Source: Chlorobiota bacterium
GTDB taxonomy: Bacteria; Bacteroidota; Ignavibacteria; Tepidaquicellales; OLB5
Direction: 5' to 3'
Assembly: GCA_022616535.1 (NCBI GenBank)
Contig: JAKEEM010000069.1
Span: forward strand, 1 to 64,000
DNA length: 64,000 nucleotides
Numbering within the stretch: the stretch's first letter is position 1; every line of letters starts with the position of its first letter. Shown here in pieces: positions 39,443 through 49,195 of this stretch. The notes beneath the pieces are model-generated. The model was not told the DNA's origin, searched no databases, and was given only the letters and a program-made list of their open reading frames with translations. A program made the position numbers and the translations under genes.

Positions 39443-41338
39443 ATGAAAAACTTCAAACTGTTTTTCGGGTTTCTTGTTTTTGCTTTATTTTTGTGTTCGC
39501 TTTCGGCACAGGATAAAGTTCCTACCAACGACCAGTGCGGCTATTACTATTCAAATAACAATGGCAACGCAACGAACCCATTGTTTACCTTAGTTCAGCC
39601 GGCCCCCAAACAGCAGAGCCCGGAAAGGGAGGCATTACTCAATCAGATTCGGAAGGCAAGACAAAACGGCAATTTCATTGCAGCATATGAGCTGCAGAAG
39701 GAAATTGATTTGCAGGACGGTTTTTCGAGTCTGCCTTTGAGCACCAGTCTGGAAACGGGTATTATTTCAAGCTCAGACAACAGAAGCTATCCTACTCCGT
39801 TTACCGATGACCCCGATTATCTGCGCTCAACTATTTCCGGAGGAGGGCTATGGGCTATAGCAACGCAAACAACAACCCGTTCAACTGCAATATTTGCAGC
39901 AGTAACGGAGTATTTTTCATCCGCCGGTGACCGTATGAGGCTCTATTGTTCATACAACGGCGGGCAGACGTGGGTGCTTAAGTATACATTTAACAGCTTT
40001 GCATCTACTGTAGATTGCAGGACGCAAGAACTGGATATTGAACCAATGGTTGGAGCAGCTGGTGATACAGTGTGCTATGTTGTTTTTGGGTATAATTTCA
40101 ACAATCACGCACTCACACTTGTCGTTAGAGTTGATGTAGATGCGGGAACAGCTCAATTCGGAGTGTGGAGCTTCGGCGGATATACATCAACATCGGTTAA
40201 CAATTATAATCCAAGGGTTACAAGCGATAACTTGGTTTACGGCAGCGGCGCATATGTATACATTACAGTTTCTAATGACTCCGCGCTTTCCGGAGGAAAT
40301 AAAAAAGTTACTCAAAGGTTTGCTGTGAACCTTACTCCTTTTACAGGTAATACTTTATCTTACCGCGTTGCAAACACTGCAGGGGGAGGATTCTGGTGGT
40401 ACAGCTCTTCAGCACCGTCATCATCTTACTTGTGGCAGGATGTTGGCTTTTATAATCCTTCGGGTAGTGACAGGATTTACACTGTATCTGACTTCTCTCA
40501 CATAAATACTTTGTATAATGCATGGAGCAATAACTACGGGACATCCAATGCCGGCAGTGTAACCATAGTAGAAACTGTTAGAATCGACCGTGCAAGAATA
40601 GCTTCAACCGAAGGTTCAAACCAGCAAAATCTGTGCATTGGCTACAGAAGGCTCTTCAGCATTTCAGGTAATGACTGGGATTTCAGGGGCCAGTTTACTA
40701 CTACTGGGGGGACAACAACTGGCTCATTTACAGCAAATTATCCTGACTTCACTACAAACGAAAGCAAACATGTTGACTTACACGCAATAAAAGGCTCAAC
40801 TGGGCGGTACGTGTTTACCAATACTACTACTAATAACATGAACGTTTACTGGAGACAGACAAACAGTCCGACAGGTGCCTCCTACACAACTTCCCCATTA
40901 GTAGTTAATAATCTGTCCGCGGATACTACGTTTGGCGGTTGCAGATCAGGTTACAGACGCGGTTACACTGATTCAAGCATTGCTGTATGGTCATCAGGAA
41001 ACGGAGCCAACGCTTACTGTTCCTATGCTATTGTTAGCACAGTTGGCATAAACAGCAATAATAACGAAGTTCCGAATGTATATTCATTAAGCCAGAACTA
41101 TCCCAATCCGTTTAACCCGGTGACTAACATTAAGTTTGCAATTCCAACCGGCGGGTTAGTAAAGATTGTTGTTTATGACATAATGGGAAGGGAAGCAGCA
41201 ATTGTTCTTAACCAGAGCCTCAATGCGGGAAGCTACACGGTTGATTTTGATGCTTCAAGCCTGTCAAGCGGCGTATATTTCTACACAATAACGGCAGGTG
41301 ATTTCAAGGATGCTAAGAAGATGATGCTAATCAAGTAG
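39443..41338 (+). CDS. Secreted T9SS-sorted protein, tandem paralogue of 37317-39224
   Basis: Same AAGGAGAACAACATGAAAAAC start context and near-identical C-terminal sorting domain; ATG at 39443 follows the RBS (ORF track begins at 39365). Confidence 0.87.
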   Translation: MKNFKLFFGFLVFALFLCSLSAQDKVPTNDQCGYYYSNNNGNATNPLFTLVQPAPKQQSPEREALLNQIRKARQNGNFIAAYELQKEIDLQDGFSSLPLSTSLETGIISSSDNRSYPTPFTDDPDYLRSTISGGGLWAIATQTTTRSTAIFAAVTEYFSSAGDRMRLYCSYNGGQTWVLKYTFNSFASTVDCRTQELDIEPMVGAAGDTVCYVVFGYNFNNHALTLVVRVDVDAGTAQFGVWSFGGYTSTSVNNYNPRVTSDNLVYGSGAYVYITVSNDSALSGGNKKVTQRFAVNLTPFTGNTLSYRVANTAGGGFWWYSSSAPSSSYLWQDVGFYNPSGSDRIYTVSDFSHINTLYNAWSNNYGTSNAGSVTIVETVRIDRARIASTEGSNQQNLCIGYRRLFSISGNDWDFRGQFTTTGGTTTGSFTANYPDFTTNESKHVDLHAIKGSTGRYVFTNTTTNNMNVYWRQTNSPTGASYTTSPLVVNNLSADTTFGGCRSGYRRGYTDSSIAVWSSGNGANAYCSYAIVSTVGINSNNNEVPNVYSLSQNYPNPFNPVTNIKFAIPTGGLVKIVVYDIMGREAAIVLNQSLNAGSYTVDFDASSLSSGVYFYTITAGDFKDAKKMMLIK

Positions 41339-41363
41339 ACACGCTGGATTAATTTTTTACCCC

Positions 41364-41396
41364 AAAGCCTCTCGTGAAAACGGGAGGCTTTTTTAT
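41364..41396 (+). terminator. Rho-independent terminator
   Basis: AAAGCCTC-TCGTGAAAACGG-GAGGCTTTTTT. Confidence 0.8.
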
Positions 41397-41536
41397 TGAG
41401 ATTAAGTTATTTGGCTCAAATTCTTTAGCATAAGTTCTTTGGTCTTTGGTAGTGGTACAGTTTGGATTTCCCTCACTTTTGTTGACAACTTGTCAATTTA
41501 TGTGAATAGGATTTCCACAAATAATTACTTATTATT

Positions 41537-42238
41537 ATGAGAAATTTACCTAAAAAACACAAAAAAACTAAAAAAATGATAGGTTCAAAAAAATTAGGCA
41601 CAGGAATCTATACAATACCCGATATCCATTTAATATTGGGTTATCCTTTATATAAAATTCGCAGATATATACGTAAATATTGGGATAATTTAGGTATGTT
41701 TTTATATAAAGATACATATAGTTGGATAGACGGAAAAAGAAAAGTTGTTCCTTTTTTAGTATTAATTGAGCTATATACTTTTTTTGAAATGTTAGAAAAA
41801 GGTGCTAAAACTAAAGCTATTGCAAAGACACGAAAAGAAATGGCGATAGAATTTAAAACTCCCTACCCTTTTGCATATAGAGATTATCTTGTCGAAAGAA
41901 ATACGATTAGTTACTATGCAGGTAATCTTTTAATTACTGCTGATAAAAAACAACAAACGAGTTTCGTAAATATGATTGAAAAGTTTGGCAAAAAAGTTAA
42001 ATTTAAAGAAAATTTAGCATATCAATTTTTCCCGTTAGCTAATAGCGAGAATATTTTAGTTGACCCTCGTCATCAATTTGGGCAGCCCGTTATCAATAAA
42101 ACTAATATCCCTACAGAAACAATATATTTAATGCATAAAGCTGGGGAAGAGAAAAAAGCATTATCGGTTTTATATAATATATCGGAACAACAAATAAAAG
42201 ATGTTATTCGTTTTCACGAATATTCTAAAGCTGCGTGA
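41537..42238 (+). CDS. DUF433-family antitoxin-like protein
   Basis: N-terminal YTIPDIHLILGYPLYKIRRYIRKYW HTH-like; C-terminal VDPRHQFGQPVINKTNIPTETIYLMHKAGEEKKALSVLYNISEQQIKDVIRFHEYSKAA (DUF433). Confidence 0.8.
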   Translation: MRNLPKKHKKTKKMIGSKKLGTGIYTIPDIHLILGYPLYKIRRYIRKYWDNLGMFLYKDTYSWIDGKRKVVPFLVLIELYTFFEMLEKGAKTKAIAKTRKEMAIEFKTPYPFAYRDYLVERNTISYYAGNLLITADKKQQTSFVNMIEKFGKKVKFKENLAYQFFPLANSENILVDPRHQFGQPVINKTNIPTETIYLMHKAGEEKKALSVLYNISEQQIKDVIRFHEYSKAA

Positions 42239-42633
42239 CAAATATTTATTTAGCCGCAAATCTTTCCCCCTATGTTGCCGAAGCATTAAATCTACTCAAT
42301 AGAAAAGATTTTGATAAATTCAGAGTTTACTCTACGATAGATATGTTTGGTGAAGACGCTGAAGACGAAGATATTATACCTGTGATTGGCAAGGAAAACG
42401 GTATCTTAATCACTAAGGACTATAGACTTAAAATCTCATTTCAATATGAATTATGTAAACAACATAATTTAGGTATGTTTTTCTTTAAACCTGAAGAAAA
42501 ACATTTAAAACATTGGGATATTGTTAGATTATTAATTAAAAATTGGGAAGAAATGATGAGTATAATTGAAACAAAGCAACGCCCTTTCGCTTATTATTTG
42601 TATTCAAGACGTAAAATAAAAGAATTTAAATGA
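42235..42633 (+). CDS. PIN-like (DUF5615/VapC45-type) putative toxin
   Basis: LAANLSPYVAEALNLLNRKDFDKFRVYSTIDMFGEDAEDEDIIPVIGKENGILITKDYRL acidic PIN-like pattern; GTG start overlaps the antitoxin TGA stop (GTGA). Confidence 0.78.
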   Translation: MTNIYLAANLSPYVAEALNLLNRKDFDKFRVYSTIDMFGEDAEDEDIIPVIGKENGILITKDYRLKISFQYELCKQHNLGMFFFKPEEKHLKHWDIVRLLIKNWEEMMSIIETKQRPFAYYLYSRRKIKEFK

Positions 42634-42638
42634 AATTT

Positions 42639-43490
42639 TTAAGCTACTTTCCGATAATCCTTTCCATAATTTAAGAACATTTCCCAATTCCAAAATGATT
42701 TGGAAATTCCTGCTTTCATTGCAGGGGTACAGCGTATAGTTTTATGATTTCTCATAAAATTATAATAGAAAAAATGCAATGCTACTGCATATTTTAAGTT
42801 GTCTAATTTTTTACTGAAAGCATTTGTCAAACGAGTAAATCTACGCATTTGCATTCTCATAGTTAAATTTTGACGTTCTACATAACTTGTAGAAATATGT
42901 TTTAATTCGGGTTCACCGAAGATAGGAATTATATTTACACCTGTAATTCTTGCAGGACTGTATTTTTTTTCTTCCCGCACTTCTTCCCCGTACATTTTAT
43001 GTATTTGTGCATAAGCTATTTCACTTCCAAAAACCCTTTTAACTGCGTATTTGTAAGGTGAAAAACTATCACTTGATAGTTGAAATTCAGTTGAAACCCT
43101 TGCGTTTAAATCCTGCATAAATGTATTAGTATTTTCTGCACTTCTTTTACCTACTAAATAATTAATAACAAGTTTTGTTTCAGCGTCTAAACTTACAAAT
43201 GTATATTGGTCGCCTTGCTCGTTTTTATCTGAATAATATCTTTGTTCTAAATCAAGTTGTTTCTGTTTTTTACCAACATAAGCCCAAATTTCATCAACTT
43301 GAATGTAATTTGATTTAATGTTTACTAATTCACTATCTAAAATATTCTGTGCTTGTTTACCTGCTGTTTCAAGTACTTTCATAATAGTTGTTCTATGGAT
43401 ATTTAACATTCTTGAAATAGAACGTAAAGAATTTCCCTCAACTAATGCAGATAAAATTTGGATTTGTTTTTGGATGGGTAGTCTATTCAT
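42639..43490 (-). CDS. IS1-family (ISMhu11-like) transposase
   Basis: N-terminal HTH GNSLRSISRMLNIHRTTIMKVLETAG; DDE region NYIQVDEIWAYVGKKQ, YTFVSLDAETKLVINYLVGKRS; YVERQNLTMRMQMRRFTRLTNAFSKK. Confidence 0.9.
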   Translation of the reverse strand: MNRLPIQKQIQILSALVEGNSLRSISRMLNIHRTTIMKVLETAGKQAQNILDSELVNIKSNYIQVDEIWAYVGKKQKQLDLEQRYYSDKNEQGDQYTFVSLDAETKLVINYLVGKRSAENTNTFMQDLNARVSTEFQLSSDSFSPYKYAVKRVFGSEIAYAQIHKMYGEEVREEKKYSPARITGVNIIPIFGEPELKHISTSYVERQNLTMRMQMRRFTRLTNAFSKKLDNLKYAVALHFFYYNFMRNHKTIRCTPAMKAGISKSFWNWEMFLNYGKDYRKVA

Positions 43491-43510
43491 TGCAAGTTCC
43501 TTTTTTCTAA

Positions 43511-43560
43511 GCCTGCAATGAATTATCTTTCGGAAGATTCATTTGTCTGTGTACGCAGGC
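43511..43560 (-). promoter_or_regulatory. Hairpin in transposase 5' leader
   Basis: GCCTGC...GCAGGC outer stem and AATGAAT...CTT-TCGG-AAGATTCATT inner stem, just upstream of the RBS/ATG at 43490. Confidence 0.6.
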
Positions 43561-43688
43561 AATTGGGTTTAGGGCTTTTTAGGTATTAGCGTATCTAATT
43601 AGCCCGATTTTATTTATTAACTATAACAAATATACTTACTGAATTAACTACAAGAGTATCATTTGTTGATATTTTTTTAATAAAAAAG

Positions 43689-43713
43689 AAACCCCCAAGT
43701 AAATGGGGGTTTT
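43689..43713 (-). terminator. Terminator hairpin inside the transposon
   Basis: AAACCCCCA-AGTAAA-TGGGGGTTT with T-run on the minus strand (TTTCTTTTTTA). Confidence 0.7.
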
Positions 43714-43841
43714 CATCAAAAAAAGTTTAGTTTAAGGTGTAAGTTATCTTTTCGTTACAAAAATATAGTCAAATCAAATTTATGTTCCAAATATATAATA
43801 ATAAGTATCCAATGTCAAATCAAAAAAATAACGCATTTCGG

Positions 43842-44341
43842 TTATATTTTTAGCCATTCTTGGTCTGGCTTCGCAATTAATCTTGCATTATTATAAGCCA
43901 TCTCTAAGGTTAAACAAGTTCGGGCAGTGTAAAAGTTCCCAGCTTTATTCGCAACTACCGCTAAATCAGCAGTTTGAGGGGCTGAAAAACACAAAGGCAA
44001 TAATAATTGTATTCTACCCTCAAAATACTGTGGAATTGCGGTTTTGTAATTCATCTTAATTTTTCTACGGGTCAAATCTATCGCACCTGTTAACAGACTT
44101 CTTATTTCATATGGAGTACGTGATTTAACACTATCAGGCTTTTACCCTCGTTCTCGATTTTTCTATAAGTGTGATGAACATAATTATATAAGATTTTATT
44201 GGGAATAGCAGGATTTGGGCTAAAATCCCAGTTTTCTGGCACAGCCAAAGCCTTTAATTCATTTAGGGCTTTGTCAAAGTCTGGAAACCAAGCAAACTGA
44301 AATAATGGTTTTATTATTGGTGGTCTTGGAGTAGTATGCAT
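43842..44341 (-). pseudogene. DUF3825-like gene with internal deletion
   Basis: N-terminal piece IIKPLFQFAWFPDFDKALNELKALAVPENWDF...ILYNYVHHTYRKIENEGK; C-terminal piece TPYEIRSLLTGAIDLTRRKIKMNYKTAIPQYFEGRIQLLLPLC...ARTCLTLEMAYNNARLIAKPDQEWLKI in another frame. Confidence 0.7.
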
Positions 44342-44585
44342 TAGGATTATCTACAAATATACGGTTAATTTTTTTTACTTTCAATATTACTTTTTATACA
44401 GTAAAAAGAAATGAAAAGCAAATTCAGAGAGGGCAAAATGACGGGAAAAAACTTTAATTATTGTTTATATTTATAGGATATTCAAACTGTACCACTACCT
44501 GGTCTTTAGCATAAGTTCTTTGGATTGAATAACTTATCTTAATGAGCTATATTTCTTAATTATTCAATTAAAAATTCTTGTTTTT

Positions 44586-45377
44586 ATGATAAACTGGGCT
44601 TTAATTTTGGGTGTTTCGAGCGGTTTTGGAGCTGCAACAGCAAGAGCTTTTGCCGAGGAAGGATACGGAATAATCGGGGTTCATCTGGACAGGGCTTCGA
44701 CTATTGGCGATGTTAAGACTCTTATCGAAGAATTGAAATCAAAAGCACGAGGTGTTCATTTTTTTAATGTTAACGCCGCCGACGCCGAAAAAAGAATGTT
44801 CGTTCTTGATGAAATAGAAAATAAAATATTCAAAAAAGGCTCCGATACTGTAAGATGCCTGATGCATTCGCTTGCTTTTGGAACTCTGAAGCCGTATCTA
44901 GGGGATAAGTCCGACGACGATTTAACTCAAAAACAGCTTGAAATGACCATTGATGTGATGGGCAACAGCATTGTTTACTGGACAAGAGACGTTGTAAGAA
45001 GAAACTTAATGGCTCGCGGAGGAAAGATATTCGGAATGACTTCCTCCGGCGGTCACAGAGTAATTTACGGCTACGGTGCGGTTTCGGCTGCCAAGGCGGT
45101 GCTTGAATCGCACTGCAGGCAACTTGCAATGGAGCTTCCTAAATTTGGGATATCCGTTTCACCAGTTCAGGCAGGCGTTACCAATACTCCCGCGATGAGA
45201 AAAATTCCAAGGTCAGATTTAATTGTAGAAGACGCCTTAAGAAGAAATCCGTTCGACCGGCTCACCACTCCCGAAGACGTTGCCGAAATTATCGTTTCAA
45301 TAACCAAGCAAAAGGGAAACTGGATGAACGGCAATATGATTTATGCCGATGGCGGCGAAAATATTGTTGAACTTTAA
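44586..45377 (+). CDS. SDR family oxidoreductase (enoyl-ACP reductase-like)
   Basis: ALILGVSSGFGAATARAFAEEGYGI, RCLMHSLAFG, YGAVSAAKAVLESHCRQLAMELP, YADGGENIVEL. Confidence 0.85.
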   Translation: MINWALILGVSSGFGAATARAFAEEGYGIIGVHLDRASTIGDVKTLIEELKSKARGVHFFNVNAADAEKRMFVLDEIENKIFKKGSDTVRCLMHSLAFGTLKPYLGDKSDDDLTQKQLEMTIDVMGNSIVYWTRDVVRRNLMARGGKIFGMTSSGGHRVIYGYGAVSAAKAVLESHCRQLAMELPKFGISVSPVQAGVTNTPAMRKIPRSDLIVEDALRRNPFDRLTTPEDVAEIIVSITKQKGNWMNGNMIYADGGENIVEL

Positions 45378-45475
45378 TGTTCGGTTAATCGGTTAAAATT
45401 GTTGAACAGTTAATCAGTATCAGTTAATCAGTATCAGTTAAGCAGTTGATTAGTTAATTAGTCGATAATAAAATT

Positions 45476-46039
45476 ATGAAAAAATTATCTTTTCTTTTAA
45501 TACTGGCTTTACTTACAACTGGACTTATGGGCTGCCTGACGGTCGAGACTAAGGAATACTCTTTTAAGCTGAAGAAAGGAAATTCCGGAGAGGGCAGGAT
45601 AAAATATATAAACATAATGCGTTCTGAGGATTCAGCAACTACAATTGAAAATGACTATGATGAGCTGATTAACTCATACCTTAAGGGCAATAAGCCGGAA
45701 GACGAAATACTCGGCGTCAAAAACGTTAAGAAACGCCTCTTTGAAGAAGACAACCATTTATGCGGCGAGATAACCTTTGAATTTGACGATATAACCACGC
45801 TTAAATTCTACAAATACAAAGATGATGTTTGGTGCTATCATATTCCGGCAAGCGGCTTTGGAATTTTCGGAGGGAGTGAATCGTTTTTCTCTTCAAACGG
45901 AACTTACGGGGGAGAGAATATGCCCGTTGTATTCTGGAGCGGAAAAGGAAAAGAGTTTGAGTTTAAGACAACGGTTTACCAGCCTGACCCGAAGAATGTG
46001 AGTCTGCTTGAAATTTGGAAAAAGAACGACGGGAAATAG
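45476..46039 (+). CDS. Putative lipoprotein of unknown function
   Basis: Lipobox LLTTGLMGC; no recognised domain. Confidence 0.7.
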   Translation: MKKLSFLLILALLTTGLMGCLTVETKEYSFKLKKGNSGEGRIKYINIMRSEDSATTIENDYDELINSYLKGNKPEDEILGVKNVKKRLFEEDNHLCGEITFEFDDITTLKFYKYKDDVWCYHIPASGFGIFGGSESFFSSNGTYGGENMPVVFWSGKGKEFEFKTTVYQPDPKNVSLLEIWKKNDGK

Positions 46040-46052
46040 ATTAATTGCTTAT

Positions 46053-46125
46053 GCCCCCGTGGTGAAACTGGATATCACGAGTGACTACGGATCACTTGTT
46101 TCGGGTTCGAATCCTGACGGGGGTG
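46053..46125 (+). tRNA. tRNA-Arg(ACG)
   Basis: GCCCCCGTGGTGAAACTGGATATCACGAGTGACTACGGATCACTTGTTTCGGGTTCGAATCCTGACGGGGGTG. Anticodon loop CTACGGA. Confidence 0.92.
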
Positions 46126-46134
46126 CATGTTTTT

Positions 46135-48609
46135 CTATTCTCTTATAGGCTCAACATCCCAAATTTCGCTTGAATATTCTTTAATCGCCCTGTCGCTTGA
46201 AAATTTTTCCATTCTTGCTACGTTTAATATCGATTTTCTGAGCCAGCTATCCCTGTTTAAGTATTCAATTTCTGCTTTTTTGTGTGTCTCGTAGTATGAA
46301 TTAAAATCAGCCATTACAAAATAGTAATCGTTGTAAAGTACCTCATTTACAATCGGGTCAAATATCCCCGGCTCAGTTTTGTTGAAATAATCTGACTTAA
46401 GCATATCGATTACAGGCTTCACCTCCGGACTCTTTTCATAATAATTGTATGGTTTGTAACCTTCTTTTCTTTTTTGCAGTATCTCTTCGGAAGTCAGCCC
46501 GAAGATAAATATATTTTCATCGCCCACTTCTTTTCTGATTTCAATGTTTGCCCCGTCCAGTGTTCCGATTGTCAATGCCCCGTTTATGGTGAACTTCATA
46601 TTTCCTGTTCCCGAGGCTTCAAATCCTGAAGTTGAAATCTGCTCGGATAAATCCGAAGCGGGAATTATTTTTTCCGCAAGAGTTACGCCGTAGTTTTTTA
46701 TAAATAAAATCTTAAGCTTATCGCTAATTTCTTTATCATTATTCACTGCATCTGCTACCGAATTTATAAGCTTTATGATAAGCTTCGCCGTCAGGTATGA
46801 GGGAGCCGCCTTGCCGCCGAATATCACTGTTCTAGGAACTATTACATTGTTCGGATTTTCTTTAATCCTGATATACAACGAAATCACTTGCAATATATTC
46901 AATAGCTGCCTTTTGTATTCATGAAATCTTTTTACCTGGGTATCGAATAGCGAGTTAATATTAATGTTGGTTTTTATGTCCCTGCCAAGATAATCGATTA
47001 GTTTTGCCTTATTTCTTGTTTTAATTTCATGCCAGCTCGTTTTAAATTTCTCGTCATCAGTATATTTTTCTATTTTCCTCAGTTCCCTCAAATCTTTAAT
47101 CCATTTATCGCCTATTTTATCGCTTATCAGTTCCGCAAGTTCGGGATTTGCCAAGAGCAGAAACCTTCTTACGGAAATACCATTGGTTTTATTATTAAAT
47201 TTCTTAGGCTGAAAATTATATAAATCGTTGAATATATATTTTTTAAGTATTTCTGAATGCAGCTCTGCAACACCGTTAGTCGAGTGGCTTCCGATAATTG
47301 CAAGATTAGCCATCTTAAAACTTTTTTCCTCTCCGTTAGTCCTGATGATTGACATTTTGGAAATAATACTTTCATCCGTCGTATATTTTGCTTTAACCTC
47401 TGCAATAAACCTGCTGTTTATTTCATAAATTATCTGCACATGTCTCGGCAGAAGCGTGTTCATTAAGCCCTCGGGCCACTCCTCAAGCGCTTCGGGAACA
47501 ATTGTGTGATTTGTATAGGCAAATGTTTTATGAGTAATCTCCCAGGCGTCTCCCCATTCAAGCCCTTCGTTATCCATTAATATTCTCATTAAGTCGGCAA
47601 TTGCAATAGCCGGGTGTGTGTCGTTCAGCTGTATTGCGGCTTTATCGGGGAAATCCCTGAAATCCTTATTGTTTAGTTTAAAGTTATAAATAATATCCTG
47701 CAATGTTGCCGAAACAAAGAAATACTGCTGGCGAAGCCTTAAGATTTTCCCTTGCGGAATTGAATCATTCGGGTACAGAACTTTTGATATGGCTTCGGAT
47801 AGGTTTTTGTTTTCAACAGCTGATAAATAATTGCCCTGGTTGAAGTAGCTTAGATTAAATTCATCGGTTGATTTTGCCTGCCATAGTCTTAGCGTATTAA
47901 CAGTATTATTTTGGTAGCCTGGCACGGGAACGTCGTGCGCAATTGCAAGAACATCGTCTGTATTAACCCAATTATATCTTGTTCTTCCGTTTTCATCGGT
48001 ATATGAGTTAACTGCGCCGTTAAAATGAACTCTATATGTAAGCTCAGGTCTTACAACTTTCCACGGACTGCCGTATCTAAGCCAGTGGTCAGGTTTCTCA
48101 ATCTGCGCTCCGCTTTCAATCTCCTGCTCAAATATACCGAATTCATACAAAATCCCGTAGCCGTAAGCCGGAAGCTCAAGGGTTGACATCGAATCCATAA
48201 AGCAGGCGGCAAGTCTTCCTAGTCCTCCGTTGCCGAGCCCCATATCGGGCTCTTCCCTCATTATTTTATTTAAATCGTATCCAAAGTTTTCAAGCAGCTT
48301 CCTGCATTCTTCATAAAGTCCGGTATTAATTAACGTGTTGCCGAGCAGGCTTCCCATTAAGAACTCAAGAGATAGATAATGGACCTTTTTTACATTTTTT
48401 TCATTGTAATGGTTCTGCGTTCTGAGCCAGTTTCTTGTCAGCCGGTCCCTTACGGCTAGTGAAATTGCCTCAAGAATATCATAGTCGGTTACCGTGCTTC
48501 TGTCTTTTACTAAATCGAACTCCAAATGCTCGGCAAACTGTGTAATCAGAGAGCTTTGCTTAACCTTTGCTCCGTCTGTAAAGAAAATCGATTTACTGCT
48601 TTTTGACAT
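46135..48609 (-). CDS. glgP: Glycogen/starch/alpha-glucan phosphorylase
   Basis: NVKKVHYLSLEFLMGSLLGNTL, GLGNGGLGRLAACFMDS, AIQLNDTHPAIAI, EASGTGNMKFTINGALTIGTLDGANIEI. Confidence 0.96.
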   Translation of the reverse strand: MSKSSKSIFFTDGAKVKQSSLITQFAEHLEFDLVKDRSTVTDYDILEAISLAVRDRLTRNWLRTQNHYNEKNVKKVHYLSLEFLMGSLLGNTLINTGLYEECRKLLENFGYDLNKIMREEPDMGLGNGGLGRLAACFMDSMSTLELPAYGYGILYEFGIFEQEIESGAQIEKPDHWLRYGSPWKVVRPELTYRVHFNGAVNSYTDENGRTRYNWVNTDDVLAIAHDVPVPGYQNNTVNTLRLWQAKSTDEFNLSYFNQGNYLSAVENKNLSEAISKVLYPNDSIPQGKILRLRQQYFFVSATLQDIIYNFKLNNKDFRDFPDKAAIQLNDTHPAIAIADLMRILMDNEGLEWGDAWEITHKTFAYTNHTIVPEALEEWPEGLMNTLLPRHVQIIYEINSRFIAEVKAKYTTDESIISKMSIIRTNGEEKSFKMANLAIIGSHSTNGVAELHSEILKKYIFNDLYNFQPKKFNNKTNGISVRRFLLLANPELAELISDKIGDKWIKDLRELRKIEKYTDDEKFKTSWHEIKTRNKAKLIDYLGRDIKTNININSLFDTQVKRFHEYKRQLLNILQVISLYIRIKENPNNVIVPRTVIFGGKAAPSYLTAKLIIKLINSVADAVNNDKEISDKLKILFIKNYGVTLAEKIIPASDLSEQISTSGFEASGTGNMKFTINGALTIGTLDGANIEIRKEVGDENIFIFGLTSEEILQKRKEGYKPYNYYEKSPEVKPVIDMLKSDYFNKTEPGIFDPIVNEVLYNDYYFVMADFNSYYETHKKAEIEYLNRDSWLRKSILNVARMEKFSSDRAIKEYSSEIWDVEPIRE

Positions 48610-48638
48610 AAATATCTATCTTTCTCCGGAAAATAATA

Positions 48639-49190
48639 TCAAGGATAAATGAAGTCTTTTGCAATATCTTTAAATCTGGCGGCTTTAAGGTCTTTAGGCG
48701 AAACAATGGGACTTTTAACCTTCCAGTCTATATTTAAATCAGGGTCATTGTATAAGATAGCTCTTTCGCTTTCTTTATCGTAATATTCGGTGCATTTATA
48801 ATGGAAAATTGCCTCATCCGATAGAACCGAAAATCCATGCGCAAAGCCGGGGGGAATCCAAATTAAACTGTGATTTTCTTCCGAAAGTATTGTTGATACA
48901 TATTTGCTGAACGTAGGTGAACCGAAACGGATATCAACCGCTGCATCCAAAACACTGCCGTAAATCACCTGGCATAATTTGCCCTGTTTAAAATCGCCGG
49001 CCTGGTAATGAAGCCCCCTGATTGTTCCCATTTTTGATTTGGAAATATTATCCTGAACAAAATCGAACTTTATTCCGTATTCATCCAGCACCTTTTTCCT
49101 GAATGATTCGAAAAAATATCCGCGGTCATCGGAAAATATATCGGGTTTTATTATAAGGACTTCCCTGATAGAAGTTTCTACAATGGTCAT
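48639..49190 (-). CDS. rfbC: dTDP-4-dehydrorhamnose 3,5-epimerase
   Basis: FVQDNISKSKMGTIRGLHYQ, WIPPGFAHGFSVLSDEAIFHYKCTEYY. Confidence 0.95.
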   Translation of the reverse strand: MTIVETSIREVLIIKPDIFSDDRGYFFESFRKKVLDEYGIKFDFVQDNISKSKMGTIRGLHYQAGDFKQGKLCQVIYGSVLDAAVDIRFGSPTFSKYVSTILSEENHSLIWIPPGFAHGFSVLSDEAIFHYKCTEYYDKESERAILYNDPDLNIDWKVKSPIVSPKDLKAARFKDIAKDFIYP

Positions 49191-49195
49191 TTTAT

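Larger units (their letters stand above)
41448..44499. mobile_element. Passenger-carrying IS1-like transposon, 3,052 bp
   Basis: Left TIR GGTAGTGGTACAGTTTG (41448-41464), right TIR CAAACTGTACCACTACC (44483-44499, exact inverse). 8-bp direct repeats TGGTCTTT at 41440-41447 and 44500-44507. Encodes a transposase. Confidence 0.93.
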
